From DSVQ01 sp964484765 (lineage in GTDB: Bacteria; Planctomycetota; Planctomycetia; Planctomycetales; Planctomycetaceae), in contig CAZAGI010000041.1 in assembly GCA_964484765.1 (NCBI GenBank), forward strand, positions 3,807-67,806: a stretch of DNA of 64,000 nucleotides, in the 5' to 3' direction. Each line of letters begins with the position of its first letter. Position 1 is the first letter of the stretch. Positions 54,427 through 64,000 of this stretch are shown in pieces. The notes below the pieces were generated by a model, which worked only from the letters and a program-made list of their open reading frames with translations, was not told the origin of the DNA and did not search any database. The position numbers and the translations under genes are program-made.

Positions 54427-55473
54427 GTGACGGTGATTTCCCCGCGGCGCGGCTGGTCCGCCATCACGATCTTCTTCGCGGTGCTGCTGGGCAGCCTCGT
54501 CTGCGAATCCGTCGCGATCGCCCAGACCGCGGACTTGCCGCCATCGCCAGTCACGGCTCAACCGGTGGTGACAACCGTCCCGGTGCTGATCCAACCGGAC
54601 TACTGGATTATCAGTTCGCGGCGGTGTCGGGAGTGTCTGGATTGCCGACAGCAGTGCCAGTTTGATGTCTGGCAGTTCGATTGCCACGGTCGCGGTGTCG
54701 CCCGCAGGCTGGAAGATTTCTATGCCTCGCTCGTTCCGAGCACGCCCGTGTGCTTCATGATGCACGGGAGTTTCGTCGAGTGGGAATCGGTGCTCAAGGA
54801 CAGCGTGGAAACCAATGCCTGGTTGCGCAATGCGTGCCCCGGCCGTCCGCTCCACGTCATTTTCTACACCTGGCCGAGTGATGAGGCCCCGGCGCTGCGG
54901 TTCTCGATGGATGTGTTGCAGCTCGGCCGTCGGGCCGAACTCAACGGGTTGTATGTGGCGGACCTCGTCTCGCGCGTGCCGGATATGCATCCCATTTGTC
55001 TTCTCGGTCATAGCCACGGTGCGCGAATGACGCTGTCCACGCTGCATGCTTTGGGCGGTGGTGAAATCGACGGCACGACGTTCGCGGGTGGCGCGTACCA
55101 CCAGCATCGTATTCGGGCCGTGCTGGCCGCCGCGGCGATCGATCACCACTGGCTCAATCAGGGCGCGCGTTACGAACGGGCGGTCTGGCGAGCAGAATCA
55201 ATCGTCAACCTGCAGAGCCGCAAAGACCTGGCACTCAAGTTTTATCCGCTGCATCGCCCGTTCTGCACGCAGGCTTTGGCGCGAACGGGTTTCACGGATC
55301 ACGTGCGACGAGAAATCGGCCCGCATAGCTGCAAACTCGCCGATTTCGACGTCACACCTTTTGTTGGTTATGGCCACATCTGGGAGTATTACTACCGGCA
55401 GCCGTACATTGCCCAGGCGATCACCACATCGGTGTTCTTTCCGGACGTGTTGCCAGTGGCTACGCCGCCGTGA
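54427..55473 (+). CDS. exported alpha/beta hydrolase with Cys cluster, unknown substrate
   Basis: 348 aa from GTG 54427. Signal peptide (about 8-33). An unusual cluster Cys67-x2-Cys70-x2-Cys73-x3-Cys77 lies in RRCRECLDCRQQC, then an alpha/beta hydrolase core: VCFMMHGSF (oxyanion strand), HVIFYTWPSDE, nucleophile elbow LLGHSHGA (Ser196) and VGYGHIWEYY with the likely catalytic His. Resembles DUF900-type hydrolases. Substrate unknown. An earlier GTG at 54373 would make a longer leader without a clear ribosome site. Confidence 0.75.
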   Translation: MTVISPRRGWSAITIFFAVLLGSLVCESVAIAQTADLPPSPVTAQPVVTTVPVLIQPDYWIISSRRCRECLDCRQQCQFDVWQFDCHGRGVARRLEDFYASLVPSTPVCFMMHGSFVEWESVLKDSVETNAWLRNACPGRPLHVIFYTWPSDEAPALRFSMDVLQLGRRAELNGLYVADLVSRVPDMHPICLLGHSHGARMTLSTLHALGGGEIDGTTFAGGAYHQHRIRAVLAAAAIDHHWLNQGARYERAVWRAESIVNLQSRKDLALKFYPLHRPFCTQALARTGFTDHVRREIGPHSCKLADFDVTPFVGYGHIWEYYYRQPYIAQAITTSVFFPDVLPVATPP

Positions 55474-55480
55474 TGAAACG

Positions 55481-55514
55481 AAAAGATCCAGGGATCGCAA
55501 TCCCTGGATCTTTT
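55481..55514. terminator. strong bidirectional terminator
   Basis: AAAAGATCCAGGGAT and ATCCCTGGATCTTTT are fully complementary (15 bp, 4-nt loop), with an A-run on one side and a T-run on the other. It ends both the hydrolase gene and ahcY. Confidence 0.93.
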
Positions 55515-55547
55515 CTGGCTCTTGTCTCTCGACTCTCCGCTCTAGAC

Positions 55548-55548
<1 letters not shown>
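55514..55548 (-). repeat. heptad repeat abutting the ahcY stop codon
   Basis: On the minus strand five seven-base units AGTCTAG, AGCGGAG, AGTCGAG, AGACAAG, AGCCAGA start at the last base of the ahcY stop codon and run into the terminator. Related to the 16177 and 51482 blocks. Confidence 0.8.
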
Positions 55549-56891
<1,343 letters not shown>

Positions 56892-56982
56892 CAGGACCAG
56901 TCCTTCACGAGAGAGAACATCGAACACACGCCCCGTGTCAAAGATAAACATCCCTGCATGGGATCACGGGGCAAGTGCCACT

Positions 56983-57011
56983 AGGGTAAGGGATTCCGCA
57001 GGGGCTGACAA
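56983..57011 (-). promoter_or_regulatory. possible promoter of ahcY
   Basis: On the minus strand TTGTCA, 17-bp spacer, TACCCT, ending about 92 bp before the ahcY start. Confidence 0.35.
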
Positions 57012-57115
57012 TCATTTCCTGGAGAATGATAGTCGTTGTGGCAACAAAACTGCGGGGAATCGGGCCTTTCGCAGCTCACTCCTGACAGCCTTTGACCCAC
57101 CTGCCGGTCCGAGAC

Positions 57116-57144
57116 TTGACCCCGCCCCCTGGCTCACCTATGTT
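57116..57144 (+). promoter_or_regulatory. promoter of tRNA-Val
   Basis: TTGACC, 17-bp spacer, TATGTT, ending 11 bp before the mature tRNA. Confidence 0.7.
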
Positions 57145-57155
57145 TGAAGCCGCAC

Positions 57156-58472
<1,317 letters not shown>

Positions 58473-58892
58473 TTCAATCCCCTTCGTTGTGCCATTTGAA
58501 TCATACCGACCGGCACGGAAGCGCGCTAGACGGAATCAGTCGGAACTTTGACGCAATGAACTACTCGACAGCAGCAACCAGAATTGCGGTCATTTCGTGT
58601 AGGAAATCTGCGATTCTGGCAATCGCACGATCCCCCGGCCCGTCTTTGGAGGACCCGGCGAAACAAAACCACTTTCAAATCGAAAACCGAAACTTTGCTG
58701 ACAACACGGTTACGAAATTTGCCCGGAAGGAGATTCCGCCCGCCCCCCTGCCCATTCGCCCGCGTTTAACCCCATTGTTTTTTCTGGCCAAAAATGCGCG
58801 ACGTGAACCACACGGTTCCAGAATCATCTCCCGCAGGTATCCGAGCCACCCCCGGTACTGTTCGGTTTCCTGTGCGGCCTGTTCCCTTCAGA
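58473..58892. other. 420-bp gap between integrase and primase genes
   Basis: No open frame that looks coding. Contains the integrase ribosome site and presumably its promoter, and is the only long non-coding stretch in the visible element, so a candidate for an origin or regulatory region. I found no clear direct-repeat array. Confidence 0.4.
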
Positions 58893-61409
58893 TCACTCCC
58901 ACTTGACCAGGGTCGACAGTTCATCCGGCGGAAGGTATCGCGCCCCGATCTCAATTGGTGTGTCAGCATCAGCATCAGCGGAAGTATCCGATTCGAGAGA
59001 ATCGTCGGGGATCCGTTGATGTTGTTCGCCAATTAAGACGAAGTCTTCGCGGGAACGCCCTTCTGTCGCGACTTGCTCCCAGAGACCGACGCCCGCTTTG
59101 ACGAGCACCTGCAATTCCTGACGGACCGCCTCCGCGGAGGATCGGCAGCGCCATCGGCGGCTCATCATCTCGCGCACCGATGTCCGACCGCCGCGCCGTC
59201 GAATCCAGTCGATGAGTTCCCGTTGCTCGCGCTCTTCGTCCGTTTCAGCAAAGGTCGCATGAACTCGACGCGCTTCAAGTCCGAACCAGCGGGCCAGATC
59301 GATCCCCGCGGACATACTTTCGGCATCAATGCTCTCGCCGTCGCAGTCGCCGTTTGCCCATCGGATAAGTTGATGTACCAACGCGAATCGAGCGGCATAC
59401 CCTTCTAGTTTGCTCCATGTCGCCGCAAGGTCGCCGTCGAGATCAGCCTGTTCCATCCCATGCTCGTTGACGAATTGCACGAACAACGCCTTCGCTTCTG
59501 CGGTGATGGACAAAGCCCGCGGACGAGGATCGTCGTTGATTTGTTCGGGGGGCAACATTTCCAATGACAGCAAACGATCGAATAGCGTGTCGATCGTCTT
59601 TTGTGCCGATTCCGACAGCTCGTGTTCTGACCATTGTCGAGGACGTCGCGGCGGCATGGTGACCAGCAAACGGGCGGCAAGTCCGTTGGCCCGGTGTTCC
59701 GGTGTCAGGCACCGTTGTAGGATTTCTGGCTGAATTGTTCCTGCGACAGAGACCGCTGCGCGAGGAATTACGACTGTTCTTGGCTGACCGGTCTTGCGAT
59801 CAACAAGCAGCATCCTTGCTCCATGAGCTTCGAGCCACTTGGGAACGTCACTTGATCCACCGCCGCTTTTATATCGTTGAAAGCTGCCGAGCCATCCAGA
59901 CAGTTCGTCGCAGCCCATCAGCAAACCGCGATGCTGGTGATGCAGGAGCAGCGCGAGAGCTTCAATCGTCACATCGTCGACAATGATACGCCAGGGGATC
60001 GGTTCTTGTGGTCGAGTCGGTGGCGATCCTTTGTCCGGTCCTTTGCGTTTCTTCCATTCGCTGAGATCGCTGTCATATTTGGCCAGGGCGACATCGTTCC
60101 ATTGCCGATGCGCTTCCTCGAATTCCTTCAGCGCCCGACGCTGCCGCTCCCGAAGCGCCCGAAGTGTGAGTTCGATCGCGGGCGATTTCCGGTCACCAGA
60201 TCGCGCGACGATCGCGCCCCAAATCACTGCGGGTTCTGACCAACCGCCTTTAAGACGGATTGTTCGACTGTTTCCGATTGCTGCCGCACAGGCGACGATC
60301 ATCGTCAAAGCCATTGTGGCGGGTTCACAACCAATCGACCGAGCCGCAGTAATGACGAATCCCCGCACAGGTTGCGGAAGCAATCGAAGCGGGAACGGCT
60401 GAAACGCATCAACGGAAGGGCGTGTTTTCGCTGGCGTGGCTGGCTTCTGTTGATGCTGATGTGACGCATTCGGCTGTGGCTTCATCGGTCGCCAATGTTG
60501 CCCCGTGGCGTCGGCAAGATGGCATAACGTGCCGAGCGTCACGCCTCCACCGGAATCGAATTTCTTCCATTTCTTGGCCGGTTCGTCGGTGACGTACTTC
60601 TCGCTCTCCCGCGACCAGCGATCCCATTCGGTCAGCATCGCGTCCGATGAATCGACGGAATGCAGCGCCATGCCGATATTGAGCCAATCGGGATAGCTGC
60701 AACTGGCGTTCAACACGGAAAGCGCCGCAAGCGCGGTCTGCCGGTCGTCCGGTTCTGCCGATTGCGTTTCGACCGTGACGACGGACGCGGCCTCAGTCTT
60801 TGGCTTGTTCCATTCCGCGGCATCGCGCAGGATCGCTTCGAGAACGGCTTGCCCTTCGACAACATCGTCCGGGGTTCCGGGCAATCGGTCGCCGGTCAGG
60901 GCGACGTAGCGGCCAGAGTCCCACGTTTCGAGCTGGCTGCCGTCGGGGCGTTCGTATTTGTGGTTTGCCCACTCCGGCAGTTTCCCGCGGAAGAACAATT
61001 TCGCACCGGTTCCGGAGGGACTGACTTCGCCGTAAGTCTGCGCCCGTTCGATGATCGCCAGCGCCCAGGCTTCGAAAACACCGGTTTCGGGGTTGCGGCA
61101 ACCGTCGAGATCGAGGCACGTCACCCCACTATCGTCGAGCGCGAAGCCCATTCCCATGCCGTGCCGCTCATAGGCTTCCACGGCCTGGCTGAAGGTTCCC
61201 CATGTCGACGGGTCGGTCGAGGACGCCGCGCCGCGGCCTGTCAGGCGCAACGGCGGTTTGTCCCACTTCGTTTTCTTCCAATGCCAGCGCCAGCCCACAA
61301 AACGATTCTGCGTGGTGAGGAACTCAGGGATCGATTCGACGTTCACCACCAACGGCGGCGGTTTGTCTTTGTTCGTGAGAACCCGCGCACGATGCGATAC
61401 AATATCCAC
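58893..61409 (-). CDS. prim-pol / DUF3987 replication protein of the element
   Basis: 838 aa. Prim-pol-like N-terminus (about 25-190): VTCLDLDGC with the catalytic DxD near 107, SPSGTGAKLFF and ETWDSGRYVALTG. A PriCT-2 domain (about 230-305: PDWLNIGMALHS then DRWSRESEKY). Then DUF3987 (about 345-730) with a P-loop-like GAIVARSGDRKSP. Such proteins start replication of plasmids, phages and satellite elements. A GTG at 61409 with GGAG 9 bp upstream is chosen; a TTG at 61424 is possible. It follows the excisionase gene by 82 bp. Confidence 0.85.
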   Translation of the reverse strand: MDIVSHRARVLTNKDKPPPLVVNVESIPEFLTTQNRFVGWRWHWKKTKWDKPPLRLTGRGAASSTDPSTWGTFSQAVEAYERHGMGMGFALDDSGVTCLDLDGCRNPETGVFEAWALAIIERAQTYGEVSPSGTGAKLFFRGKLPEWANHKYERPDGSQLETWDSGRYVALTGDRLPGTPDDVVEGQAVLEAILRDAAEWNKPKTEAASVVTVETQSAEPDDRQTALAALSVLNASCSYPDWLNIGMALHSVDSSDAMLTEWDRWSRESEKYVTDEPAKKWKKFDSGGGVTLGTLCHLADATGQHWRPMKPQPNASHQHQQKPATPAKTRPSVDAFQPFPLRLLPQPVRGFVITAARSIGCEPATMALTMIVACAAAIGNSRTIRLKGGWSEPAVIWGAIVARSGDRKSPAIELTLRALRERQRRALKEFEEAHRQWNDVALAKYDSDLSEWKKRKGPDKGSPPTRPQEPIPWRIIVDDVTIEALALLLHHQHRGLLMGCDELSGWLGSFQRYKSGGGSSDVPKWLEAHGARMLLVDRKTGQPRTVVIPRAAVSVAGTIQPEILQRCLTPEHRANGLAARLLVTMPPRRPRQWSEHELSESAQKTIDTLFDRLLSLEMLPPEQINDDPRPRALSITAEAKALFVQFVNEHGMEQADLDGDLAATWSKLEGYAARFALVHQLIRWANGDCDGESIDAESMSAGIDLARWFGLEARRVHATFAETDEEREQRELIDWIRRRGGRTSVREMMSRRWRCRSSAEAVRQELQVLVKAGVGLWEQVATEGRSREDFVLIGEQHQRIPDDSLESDTSADADADTPIEIGARYLPPDELSTLVKWE

Positions 61410-61491
61410 GGCGACGAACTCCAAACGACGGGCCGCGTTTCAACTTGGCGGAAGAGGCGCGGCTCGCGTCGTTGTCTGAAGGGAACACGAG

Positions 61492-61728
61492 CTACGCGAC
61501 CGGGTTGGCCGACGTACCGAAGATCGCCGCACGAACGGCTTGCGGGTCCAACAGCACGCGCCGGCCGATCTTCCGAGCGGGAAGCGTTTTCGCCGCGATC
61601 ATCTTCTGTAACGTGCGGACCGAGAGTGTCGTCGCCTTGCTGGCATCGGCCAGCGACCAGACCGGCTTATCGGTCAGCGCGACCGGCTCCGGGCGACGAA
61701 GAGCGGGGGGAACTCCCTGCGAAACCAT
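61492..61728 (-). CDS. excisionase-like helix-turn-helix protein
   Basis: 78 aa from ATG 61728 with a TAGGAG site. Residues about 23-70 form a winged HTH of the excisionase/MerR-like (HTH_17) type: WSLADASKATTLSVRTLQKM followed by PARKIGRRVLLDPQAVRAAI. It would bind the element ends to direct excision or act as a regulator of the primase operon. A longer frame to 61818 lacks a ribosome site. Confidence 0.8.
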   Translation of the reverse strand: MVSQGVPPALRRPEPVALTDKPVWSLADASKATTLSVRTLQKMIAAKTLPARKIGRRVLLDPQAVRAAIFGTSANPVA

Positions 61729-61853
61729 CGAATAAACTCCTAACCTGCGTGTATGTGTAACGACGCGAGACTCCGTGTCATCGCGTGCGTTAGCACTTCC
61801 ACGCAGACTAGAAGCCACTGGGGCGGTATGGGACGCTATGGGACGGTCCGCGG

Positions 61854-63164
61854 TCAGGACCGCACTGACGGAAATCGATCCGGCAACATCTGAATTCCCG
61901 CCTTTTTTCTCAGGTAGTCAACAATTTCGGCCCAAACCCACAATGACGCTCGACCGCCGCCGCCTTCGACTTTTGGCAACGGAAATTCATCGTCCTTCTG
62001 TTGCCATTCCTCTAAAGTGCGTTTCTTTCGACTCACCATTGCCGCCATCTGATCGAGCGTAACGATTTGAGAAGGATCGAAATCCATACCATCGGATGAC
62101 TCGGCGGGATTGCTGACGACCAACATCGACCCGCCCGCGGCGTCAAGTTCCTCAACATACTCGCGCCATTCCTCTTCCAGAACATTGAGAGACGGTAGTT
62201 CTCGCAGATTCATGGCGTAGAATTGCCACTCTGTCGCGAAATCTTTGTCCCACGGTTTCGGCAGCGGCCAAGGAAAGTTTTCATGCAACCCTTCGAGCCA
62301 AGGGCGTGATACATCTGCGAGAATTCGATGATAGTCGCCGAGGTCTCGACAGATGGTTCGATCCAGCGCGGTCCGTGCTTTTTCGGCCTCAATGATCCAA
62401 TTCCCGGAATAGGTGCCGTGAGTCGCCAATGCATAGAACCCTACGTCTTGCATTTTCACCGGCAGCAACGGCAGCTCGAACGCGATCCAACCCGTAGAAA
62501 CTTCTGCCTCGGCGAGATCACCCACTCGGGGGAGACTGTCGAGAGCGACGCGCAGCGCGGTCAGAGTGCAATGCACTTCCACTGCCGACCAGTGGGCAAA
62601 TGCGGCTTCCGCCAGTCGATCGTCAGGATCGGAAAAGATTTGTGAACCGATGGCCGCTTCCGCCGCGTGGAGTTCGCGATGCAGCCCTGCGGGGAATTCA
62701 TCGAGCGGTACGCCGTCGAGTTGCCACAAGATCAGATCGCGAAATCCTTGCGGATGTTCCATGATGCGCCACGGATTGCGGTTCAGGCGTCCCGCTCGCG
62801 CTGGTCTCATGAAACACTCTGTGCAATACATCTCCGTGACCAGTCGATGCCACAAGCGGATGACGAGTGAATGAAGGTTGCAGCAGTACGGCTCCAACCC
62901 GGCTTTGACGATTCCCAATGAGCCTGCGTTGAAATACCGTTCGCACAGTCGCAGGCGTTGGACACCGCGTTCGGCGATCAGCGACTGATAGAAAATCGCT
63001 TCGTACTGAAACTCTCCAGTTGTTGCCGCTTGCTTCAGCGCCCGGAGCAAATTGGCATTCCGCGACGCCGTTGCATGCGTCAGTTCCACCAACCTGCAGA
63101 AATAATGCCGTGTGGTCCGTTTTGCGGGTCTGACGGCTTCGATGAGCTTTCGTGGCTTGCGCAT
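61854..63164 (-). CDS. 436-aa element protein with C-terminal HTH, function unknown
   Basis: 436 aa. The C-terminal 70 residues look like an AlpA/MerR-type HTH: SQIVTLDQMAAMVSRKKRTL, then PLPKVEGGGGRASLWVW and an EIVDYLRKK helix. The first 340 residues are helical, with Cys/Trp-rich segments (EPYCCNLHSLVIRLWHRL, CTEC) and no recognised domain. AAAGG site before the ATG. It starts 15 bp after the broken methyltransferase gene and precedes the excisionase by 126 bp. It could be a regulator of the element or a part of a modification/defence system; I cannot tell which. Confidence 0.6.
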   Translation of the reverse strand: MRKPRKLIEAVRPAKRTTRHYFCRLVELTHATASRNANLLRALKQAATTGEFQYEAIFYQSLIAERGVQRLRLCERYFNAGSLGIVKAGLEPYCCNLHSLVIRLWHRLVTEMYCTECFMRPARAGRLNRNPWRIMEHPQGFRDLILWQLDGVPLDEFPAGLHRELHAAEAAIGSQIFSDPDDRLAEAAFAHWSAVEVHCTLTALRVALDSLPRVGDLAEAEVSTGWIAFELPLLPVKMQDVGFYALATHGTYSGNWIIEAEKARTALDRTICRDLGDYHRILADVSRPWLEGLHENFPWPLPKPWDKDFATEWQFYAMNLRELPSLNVLEEEWREYVEELDAAGGSMLVVSNPAESSDGMDFDPSQIVTLDQMAAMVSRKKRTLEEWQQKDDEFPLPKVEGGGGRASLWVWAEIVDYLRKKAGIQMLPDRFPSVRS

Positions 63165-63179
63165 CGCCTTTCGCCTCTT

Positions 63180-63950
63180 TTACACCGCGGCGTAGCGGTC
63201 GCCTTTCACTGGGCGGGCTTTGCCGAGGGTTACCAGTGTTTCCAGCAGTTCGGCGATGTCCGCTTCTTTCGCTTTGGTGAACGCCCTGGCGAGATCGGCA
63301 GCGGTGAGGGGTTTGTCGGCGGTTTGCAGGCGCTGGGCGACGGCGTGGGCCTGTTCCGCCAGCTTCTTCGGCCAGGACATCTTCTTCTCCGCGCTCTTCG
63401 CCGCTTGCGGTTTCGCGCCCCGCTTCGACTTCTTCCCAGTGTCCGCGGTTTCTTCTTCCTCTTCCGGTTCGATGTCGAGTTCCGGTTGAATCGTCCGCCC
63501 GCCGCTGGGGTTCTGGAATTCGGGACGCAGCCAGCGGATGAGACCGCGTTGTTCTTCGGCGGCCCGTTCGGCGTTGAGGGCGACCAGCCGTTCGAGGATT
63601 TCCTCATCGGTCAGCGTCACCGGCCAGCCATACGCCTCGAAGACGGCGGCGTCGAGGTCGTCGTGAATCTGCTTCAGGACCGACACCAGCCCCTGTTCGT
63701 GGATCGTCTTCTCCTTCGCCGTCAGCGGCTCCCCGGCCCGCAGCTTTTCGAGGACGTTGTACATCCCCGTCAGCGTCAACTCCGGATGCAAAGCCTGCTG
63801 CTTCTTCCGATGCGCATCGAGTTGTTCGCCAAGTTCACGGATGCGGGATTGTTGTCGTTCATTCGGCAACGGAAACGGGAACGGATCGAAACATCGCATG
63901 TTTTGATAACGGGGGTCATTTCCTACACCGAGACGACCGCCCGCCGCTAA
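63180..63950 (-). pseudogene. C-terminal part of an MmeI-like DNA methyltransferase, 5' part disrupted
   Basis: About 257 codons up to the stop at 63180. It begins at LAAGGRLGVGNDPRY and CFDPFPFP, the end of the target recognition domain of MmeI/YeeA-type adenine methyltransferases. The helical C-terminal domain follows (QLDAHRKKQQALHPELTLTG, AAVFEAYGWPVTLTDEEIL, NAERAAEEQRGLIRWLRPEF) and then a Lys/Ala-rich tail with a small winged-helix-like end. Upstream the frame meets stop codons at 63963-63965 and before, and the expected residues are missing, so the catalytic half is not contiguous here. The family modifies DNA in type IIL restriction-modification and related defence systems. Annotated as broken rather than as an intact gene from the internal Met. 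Confidence 0.7.
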
Positions 63951-64000
63951 CAGCCCGTGGATTTATGCGGTTTAGCAATTGACGGAGTGGTTCTGAAAGA
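63951..64000. mobile_element. possible end of an insertion interrupting the methyltransferase
   Basis: From about 63951 the sequence no longer continues the methyltransferase in any of the three minus frames. It starts CAGCCCGTGG after a TAA, a form common for insertion-sequence ends. No transposase is visible within the window, so this is only a suggestion. Confidence 0.35.

Noticed and set aside
56892..57155. SAH riboswitch upstream of ahcY
   Set aside because: I could not identify the conserved core by eye; only a small hairpin at about 57009-57031 and promoter-like boxes are seen.
63180..63899. Intact 239-aa gene starting at the Met at 63899
   Set aside because: That Met is internal to a conserved methyltransferase stretch, and coding similarity continues upstream of it to about 63950.
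62958..63950. Long plus-strand open frame of 330 codons
   Set aside because: It is the antisense of the 436-aa gene and the methyltransferase tail; Arg/Phe-rich composition and no ribosome site.

Overview
The window comes from a planctomycete chromosome, most likely of the order Planctomycetales. The genus cannot be fixed from sequence alone. Lineage markers are: two DUF1559 proteins (one with a prepilin-type N-terminus), a planctomycete cytochrome c / DUF1549 / DUF1553 protein followed directly by a Tat-exported DUF1501 protein, a secreted protein opening with a LEPR-HXLL-like export motif, several zinc-ribbon plus transmembrane proteins, and a high-GC, densely bidirectional layout. The tRNA genes do not encode CCA.

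Layout. 1-6384 (minus): most of a PfaA/HglE-like iterative polyketide or fatty-acid synthase, cut by the left edge, with three tandem ACPs, two of them almost identical at DNA level. 6.6-10.5 kb: small accessory genes (ankyrin protein, exported protein, GNAT, small membrane proteins) with a 69-bp direct repeat. 10.6-18.5 kb: minus-strand genes: cell-surface cadherin-like protein; an overlapping KaiC-like ATPase/phosphodiesterase/CrcB trio; PQQ-type propeller; exonuclease; His-rich ZIP transporter; membrane-AhpC fusion. 18.9-30 kb: cyanophycinase-like S51 protein, KAP-like ATPase, HemP, DUF1559 protein, PilT, GT39-like transferase and a zinc-ribbon protein. 30-34 kb: three-subunit periplasmic xanthine-dehydrogenase-type molybdoenzyme with a small Cys protein. 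34-45 kb: planctomycete-specific secreted or membrane proteins and a universal stress protein.

45.4-57.2 kb is mostly core housekeeping: tig with two clpP genes, tRNA-Gly, a Flp/TadE-like pilin with a good sigma-54 promoter, rpsB-tsf-pyrH plus an OmpH-like lipoprotein, ahcY and tRNA-Val. Intergenic spaces here and at 16 and 20 kb carry short repeats with a strict 7-nt period that fold into long hairpins.

57.2-64 kb is an integrated element in the 3' half of tRNA-Val. Its integrase gene ends inside the tRNA. It carries a prim-pol/DUF3987 replication protein, an excisionase-like HTH protein, an unrecognised 436-aa protein with a C-terminal HTH, and the tail of an MmeI-like DNA methyltransferase that is broken at the right edge, probably by another insertion. 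This element, in particular the 436-aa protein next to the methyltransferase, is the best candidate for something undescribed. The heptad hairpins are the most unusual non-coding signal.
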